A DNA stretch of 9,539 nt from Flavobacteriaceae bacterium (GTDB lineage Bacteria; Bacteroidota; Bacteroidia; Flavobacteriales; Flavobacteriaceae): NCBI GenBank assembly GCA_016763595.1, contig JAESTN010000155.1, forward strand, positions 1 through 9,539, in the 5' to 3' direction. Of the stretch, positions 5,881-9,539 are shown one piece after another (position 1 is the stretch's first letter; each line of letters begins with the position of its first letter). The position numbers and the translations under genes are program-made. Below the pieces are notes generated by a model. The model made no database searches. It saw only the letters and a list, made by a program, of their open reading frames with translations, and was not told where the DNA came from.

Positions 5881-6894
5881 TTGAAAAAGCATCTAATAAT
5901 TATTGTTTCAAGTGCTGTTCTTAGTCTCATTTTGAGTTATTATTTAGTGATTAGTAATCAAGGAGAACTGCAAGAATATACAATTACAATCGGACTTTTG
6001 TCTGTTTTTTTAGGGATATTAGTAGCCTATGTTCTTTATTTTTTAGCAATAAAATTAGACCAATTATATCCTTGGCAAACACAAACTAACAATCGGTTGT
6101 TTATTGGGTTTATACTTCAAGTACTCGCGGCTTTTAGTCTCATTTTTGGTTTTATTTATGGGTATTCAAACCTTATTATTAGCAATGAAGAATTTTTTAC
6201 CGAGTATCAAGAAACCTTAATAAAACTATCAATTCTACTGTGCATCTTATTATTGGTGTATTCAGTAGTCTATTTTGCCTTTTATTCTTATTACTCTTTT
6301 GCTACTTTACAAATAGAATCTGTTAAACAAGAACGCAAACAGATAGATTTGCAATTAAAAGCCTTAAAGTCTCAATTAAGTCCACATTTTTTATTCAACA
6401 GTTTAAATACCATTTCTTCATTAGTACATACCAATACAAAGAAATCTGAATTGTTTATTCGGAAATTAGCCAACATGTACCAGTTTACATTAAGCAGTTA
6501 CCATTCTATGTTAATCTCTTTAGAAGAAGAATTAGACTTTGTAGCCTCATATCAATTTTTATTAGAAACACGGTTTGAAGATAAATTAACAATTAAGATT
6601 GACATACCGGCAACATTAAATGACACAAAAATTCCGCCATTGGCATTACAAATGTTGATTGAAAATGCAGTAAAACACAATACAATGGATAAAAAGAACC
6701 CCTTGCAAGTAACTGTTTATGTTGAAGGGAATCATATTTGTGTAAAAAATAATATCACTGAAGAGCCATCTCATAAAACGTCTTTCCATATTGGGTTAAA
6801 GAATATTAATACACGCTATTTATTACTTGCTAGCAAGGGGATTTCTATTAGTAACGGAAATGTATTCTTAGTCAAAATACCTATTATTCGATGA
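5881..6894 (+). CDS. LytS-type sensor histidine kinase, four-helix membrane domain
   Basis: The 337-residue inner-membrane kinase has four membrane helices (about 4-24, 34-58, 73-97, 113-137), a short coiled linker, and the LytS-type His_kinase region. The phosphoacceptor is His169 in LSPHFLFNSLNTIS. The kinase core continues to the N box LIENAVKHN (259-267) and a G2-like GLKNINTRY (305-313). There is no PAS, GAF or large extracellular sensor domain, so the membrane helices probably sense the signal. It should autophosphorylate and pass phosphate to the LytTR regulator two genes on. Start: an in-frame TGA at 5845-5847 and the absence of any ATG before the middle of the kinase domain leave the TTG at 5881 as the best start; it gives MKKHLIII leading straight into helix 1. 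The stop overlaps the next start as ATGA (6891-6894), indicating coupled translation. Confidence 0.93.
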   Translation: MKKHLIIIVSSAVLSLILSYYLVISNQGELQEYTITIGLLSVFLGILVAYVLYFLAIKLDQLYPWQTQTNNRLFIGFILQVLAAFSLIFGFIYGYSNLIISNEEFFTEYQETLIKLSILLCILLLVYSVVYFAFYSYYSFATLQIESVKQERKQIDLQLKALKSQLSPHFLFNSLNTISSLVHTNTKKSELFIRKLANMYQFTLSSYHSMLISLEEELDFVASYQFLLETRFEDKLTIKIDIPATLNDTKIPPLALQMLIENAVKHNTMDKKNPLQVTVYVEGNHICVKNNITEEPSHKTSFHIGLKNINTRYLLLASKGISISNGNVFLVKIPIIR

Positions 6895-7664
6895 ATAAAT
6901 TATTTATACACACACCGGTTTTTAGGTTTTTAAGCCCATTTTTTAGTGGAACAATAGCGTATTTGTTAATCTTACTAATCAATAATAACATTGCACAATT
7001 ACAAGAAGAATTTTTAAGTCAAGAATTATATGTTTGTATTGCGTTGTCTTTTATTGTTCATGAGTTTTCTCGTTTACAGTTGTGGTTGTTTAAATTGATA
7101 CCTCGTTTTTTAGGAACCCCATTTATGTTGCTAATTCACATTACTATAACTGTATTGATAAGTGCTACAATAATTGCTTTACTTATTATTTCGTACTACT
7201 TTTATGCTTCTGGTTATGCACCGTTACCTGAAGAGTTACAAACTTTTATCAGTATTTATTGTAGCATTCCAGTTGCGTATGTGTTGTTAAATTTAAGTCA
7301 CCAATATCTAAATAAAATCAATACTCAAAAGTTAGAAAATGAATTGCTAATTAAAGAAAACATAGAAGAAGATTTTAAGCAGTTTAAAAGAGAGATAAAC
7401 CCCAGTTTATTATTTGAGAGTTTTGAGGTTTTATTAGTTCTAATCAAAGAAGATAAAAACCTTGTTGATCCCTTTATTGATAATTTAGCAACAATTTACA
7501 GGTATATTTTAGCCAGTAAAAAGAATCAATTGGTTGCTGTAAATAACGAAATAGAGATTGTAAATGAGTTAATTAATATCTACAATCATTTGCCTTATAG
7601 AAAGATAAATGTTCGTGTAAAAGAGGATTTCGAATTCTTGATCGTACCAGGCACTTTATTGTAG
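6891..7664 (+). CDS. LytS-like pseudokinase, cut short by an in-frame TAG
   Basis: The 257-residue product is a paralogue of the preceding kinase: four predicted membrane helices (about 17-33, 48-66, 78-101, 117-135), a linker, and the first half of a LytS His_kinase domain. The phosphoacceptor motif SPHFLFNS is replaced by NPSLLFES, so Ser172 stands where the histidine should be. DNLATIYRYIL (197-207) matches the kinase's RKLANMYQFTL. The frame ends at a TAG (7662-7664) just before the N box, yet the same frame remains open to 7913 and carries the rest of the domain. Without the TAG the protein would be about 340 residues, nearly the 337 of its neighbour. It therefore cannot be a normal kinase. 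It may be a recent pseudogene, a truncated partner of the first kinase, or the result of a sequence error. Translation is coupled to the kinase through the ATGA overlap. Confidence 0.8.
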   Translation: MNKLFIHTPVFRFLSPFFSGTIAYLLILLINNNIAQLQEEFLSQELYVCIALSFIVHEFSRLQLWLFKLIPRFLGTPFMLLIHITITVLISATIIALLIISYYFYASGYAPLPEELQTFISIYCSIPVAYVLLNLSHQYLNKINTQKLENELLIKENIEEDFKQFKREINPSLLFESFEVLLVLIKEDKNLVDPFIDNLATIYRYILASKKNQLVAVNNEIEIVNELINIYNHLPYRKINVRVKEDFEFLIVPGTLL

Positions 7665-7913
7665 GTTATTGAACAGATTATAAAAACAACCATCGTTTCT
7701 ACAAAAGTAAGTTTAGAAATATTGTTAGAAGTGCAAGACAATAATTTTACGCTACGTTATTTAAAAGAGGATAAAATTACAGATACCTTTACGCATAAAA
7801 ACCTTGAAGATTTAAAGAAAGTTTATAGTATTTATAGCACTGATTCTATAGCGGTGTTAGAAGAAGAAGATCAACGAGTTATTAGCATACCAACATTAAA
7901 TATTAAAGAGTAA
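7665..7913 (+). pseudogene. Stranded C-terminal (ATPase-like) part of the LytS-like pseudokinase
   Basis: These 82 sense codons plus a TAA stop continue the frame of the gene ending at 7664. They begin VIEQIIKTT, which aligns position for position with the N box LIENAVKHN of the first kinase but lacks the Asn, His and final Asn. The later part (KNLEDLKKVYSIYS, then VISIPTL) aligns with GLKNINTRYLLLA and FLVKIPII, with the glycine lost. No further stop or frameshift occurs, and the TAA lies 3 nt before the response regulator ATG. The segment has no good start codon of its own (only a TTG at 7722), so it is best seen as the remainder of the upstream gene. Confidence 0.75.
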
Positions 7914-7916
7914 CCC

Positions 7917-8672
7917 ATGAGAGCAGTAATTATAGAAGACGAAAATTTAGCTGCAGATAAGCTAGAACGTTATTTACTTAAGTATGATGCTGATATATTA
8001 ATATTGGATAAATTATCAAGCATTTCTGAGGCTGTTTTTTGGTTTCAAAATAACCAAGATTACGATGTTGTTTTTATGGATATTCAACTAACTGATGGAT
8101 TGAGTTTTGAGATATTTAATCAAGTACAAATTGTAAAACCAATTATCTTTACAACAGCTTTTGATGAGTATGCAATTGATGCCTTTAAAGTAAATAGTAT
8201 CGATTATATATTAAAGCCGATCACCTTTACAGATGTTTCAAAAGCGATGGGGAAATTGAAGAAACTACAACATGTTTTTTCTGGGAATTCCCATGTGCAA
8301 AATGCAGTACAGGAACTAAAAGAAAAGAAAACCAAAGACCGTTTCTTAGTGCGTTTAGGGAATCATATTCATTCCATTAAAACAAGTGAAATTTCGTTGT
8401 TTTATGCAGAAGGAAGAACCGTATATTTAATTACAAAAGAAAAAAGAAAATTCATTTTAGATTACAAATTAGAAAGTTTAGAAGAGGTACTAAATAGTGC
8501 TGATTTTTACAGAGTGAATAGGACTTTTATTGTAAATATTTCTGATATTAAAGATGTATTGGTGTATTCTAATAGTAGGTTAAAAATTACGTCTGCTATT
8601 TTTAATGAAAAAGAGATTATTGTAAGTAGAGAAAAGGTTTCTGCATTTAAACAATGGTTCGAAGGCATTTAA
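7917..8672 (+). CDS. LytTR-family response regulator
   Basis: The 251-residue cytoplasmic regulator has an N-terminal receiver domain (about 1-118) with the acidic pair Glu7/Asp8, the phosphoacceptor Asp55 in FMDIQLTDG, the conserved Thr79/Thr80 and the KP pair at 100-101 in YILKPI. A linker (about 119-143) leads to a LytTR DNA-binding domain (about 144-250), recognised by FLVRLGNHIHSI, EISLFYAEGRTVYLIT, LDYKLESLEEVL, FYRVNRTFIVN and the final VSREKVSAFKQWF. Such proteins bind direct repeats with a GTT core as transcription regulators. The kinase encoded first in the operon is the likely phosphate donor. The ATG is 3 nt past the TAA that ends the old frame of the pseudokinase gene. If ribosomes now stop at the TAG at 7662, about 250 nt upstream of this start go untranslated, which might lower regulator synthesis. 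Confidence 0.96.
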   Translation: MRAVIIEDENLAADKLERYLLKYDADILILDKLSSISEAVFWFQNNQDYDVVFMDIQLTDGLSFEIFNQVQIVKPIIFTTAFDEYAIDAFKVNSIDYILKPITFTDVSKAMGKLKKLQHVFSGNSHVQNAVQELKEKKTKDRFLVRLGNHIHSIKTSEISLFYAEGRTVYLITKEKRKFILDYKLESLEEVLNSADFYRVNRTFIVNISDIKDVLVYSNSRLKITSAIFNEKEIIVSREKVSAFKQWFEGI

Positions 8673-8754
8673 TTCCAATATGGAGTTCGATCTCTCATGC
8701 TTGATTTGATAGGGTTCAGAGTTTTTCTTTTTCCATGGCATTTAAGCATACTCA

Positions 8755-8778
8755 AAAGTGATTGCACTTTCTTTTTAT
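8755..8778 (+). terminator. Intrinsic terminator after the response regulator
   Basis: AAAGTG (8755-8760) and CACTTT (8765-8770) form a 6-bp stem with an ATTG loop, followed directly by CTTTTTAT. The stem is short and only a third G/C, but its position about 80 bp past the stop, ahead of a new plus-strand gene, fits the end of the kinase operon. Confidence 0.5.
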
Positions 8779-8829
8779 AATAATTAGGAATTCAATTTAA
8801 TTTTTGATTGATTTGTGTAAAAATAAAGC

Positions 8830-9539
8830 ATGTCGTTTCAAATTAAAGAGATTCAAAATTCCGAAAGCCATTTAAAAATTATTGAAATTTTTAACGACAT
8901 ATCTTCTGCTAAAATTGTATTAAATCAAGGAGCGAGTTTGCAAGAGTTAAGGCTAAACAAGGTACCATTAATTCAAGATTTACACCCTTTAAAGTATCAA
9001 GATACCTATGCCTCATCTATATTGTTTCCATTTGTTAGTAGGATAGAAAACGGAAAATATGCGTTTGAAAATGTAGCATATCAAACAGAAATAAATGAAT
9101 TAGAAAGAAACAATGCCTTACACGGTTTTGTGTACAATAAAGAGTTTAAAATTGTAGGCCAACAATTAGACGCTGATACCGCTTCAATAGTGTTAGAATA
9201 TGATGAAACAAAACTCACAAAAGGATTTCCGTTTACCTATAAAATTCAGATCACCTATATTTTACAGAATGATTTGTTAAGGCTAAAAGTAAACGTGTTC
9301 AATACCTCAAATAAAACATTTCCGTTTACCCTTGGTTGGCACCCATATTTTACAAGTTCAAATTTGTATGCCAGTACCTTAAATTTTGAGAGCGATACAA
9401 AAGTGCTGTTTGATACAGGATTAATTACATTAGATACAGAAATGTATACTAGTAATTCTGAAATTAAAATTAAAGATAAAAGTCTAGACGATTGCTATTT
9501 TTTAAACTCAAATACAATTGCATTTAATACCCCTGATTA
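8830..9539 (+). CDS. Aldose 1-epimerase family protein (C-terminus outside the window)
   Basis: The frame is open from the ATG at 8830 to the right edge (236 complete codons). It is a GalM/aldose 1-epimerase-fold protein, a cytoplasmic enzyme class that interconverts alpha and beta anomers of aldoses. The visible marks are FPFVSRIENGKYAF (Arg71, sugar-binding), NALHGFVY (His98, catalytic) and LGWHPYF (His171, catalytic), in positions almost identical to Arg71, His96 and His170 of the Lactococcus lactis enzyme. A later LDDCYF (219-224) supplies the expected aspartate, and the catalytic glutamate would lie beyond the window. No signal peptide is present. The exact sugar cannot be told; some family members act on hexose-6-phosphates. 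The gene follows a terminator and probably has its own promoter: TTGATTTG at 8808-8815 is one base off the -7 consensus but very near the ATG. Confidence 0.92.
   Translation, partial: MSFQIKEIQNSESHLKIIEIFNDISSAKIVLNQGASLQELRLNKVPLIQDLHPLKYQDTYASSILFPFVSRIENGKYAFENVAYQTEINELERNNALHGFVYNKEFKIVGQQLDADTASIVLEYDETKLTKGFPFTYKIQITYILQNDLLRLKVNVFNTSNKTFPFTLGWHPYFTSSNLYASTLNFESDTKVLFDTGLITLDTEMYTSNSEIKIKDKSLDDCYFLNSNTIAFNTPD

Noticed and set aside
7722..7913. Separate small gene starting at the TTG at 7722
   Set aside because: It is in the same frame as the gene stopping at 7664 and continues its kinase homology, and codons 7665-7721 also belong to that homology. It is a remnant, not a new gene.

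Overview
The window is AT-rich bacterial DNA that looks like the chromosome of a member of Flavobacteriia (Bacteroidota), probably a Flavobacteriaceae species. The grounds are: A-rich leaders without Shine-Dalgarno sequences; several upstream copies of the Bacteroidota -7 promoter element TAnnTTTG; an Ffh with a Met/Gly-rich tail beside folD; and a four-helix LytS-type kinase paired with a LytTR regulator. This placement is an inference from style and gene content, since no rRNA is present.

Layout. The left part (1-2568) is on the minus strand. Read in the direction of transcription it holds a DinB-superfamily protein (2568-2044), a small four-helix membrane protein that starts directly after the DinB stop (2043-1600), the signal recognition particle GTPase ffh (1527-199), a strong hairpin terminator (159-189), and the first 40 codons of folD running off the window edge (122-1). 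A 145-bp divergent promoter region (2569-2713) separates this block from the plus-strand genes.

The plus-strand middle (2714-5670) holds a secreted protein built from a strictly periodic 34-residue helical repeat with an SDHY signature, followed 56 bp later by a lipoprotein serine hydrolase of the class C beta-lactamase / penicillin-binding-protein fold. They may be co-transcribed and both are predicted to be exported.

The plus-strand right part (5881-8672) is a three-gene two-component operon: a LytS-type sensor kinase (TTG start), a second LytS-like protein, and a LytTR response regulator. The second kinase is the most unusual gene here. It lacks the phosphoacceptor histidine and the N-box asparagine, so it is a pseudokinase, and its reading frame is broken by a single in-frame TAG at 7662-7664. 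The downstream 83 sense codons stay open in the same frame up to 3 nt before the response regulator. After a terminator-like hairpin (8755-8778) the window ends inside an aldose 1-epimerase gene (8830 onward).

Functional reading. The left block is housekeeping (protein targeting, one-carbon metabolism) plus small accessory genes. The middle pair is a cell-envelope unit. The kinase, pseudokinase and LytTR genes form a signalling unit whose input and target genes cannot be read from the sequence. No tRNA, rRNA, CRISPR array, insertion sequence or phage gene was seen. No gene-free stretch exceeds about 210 bp.
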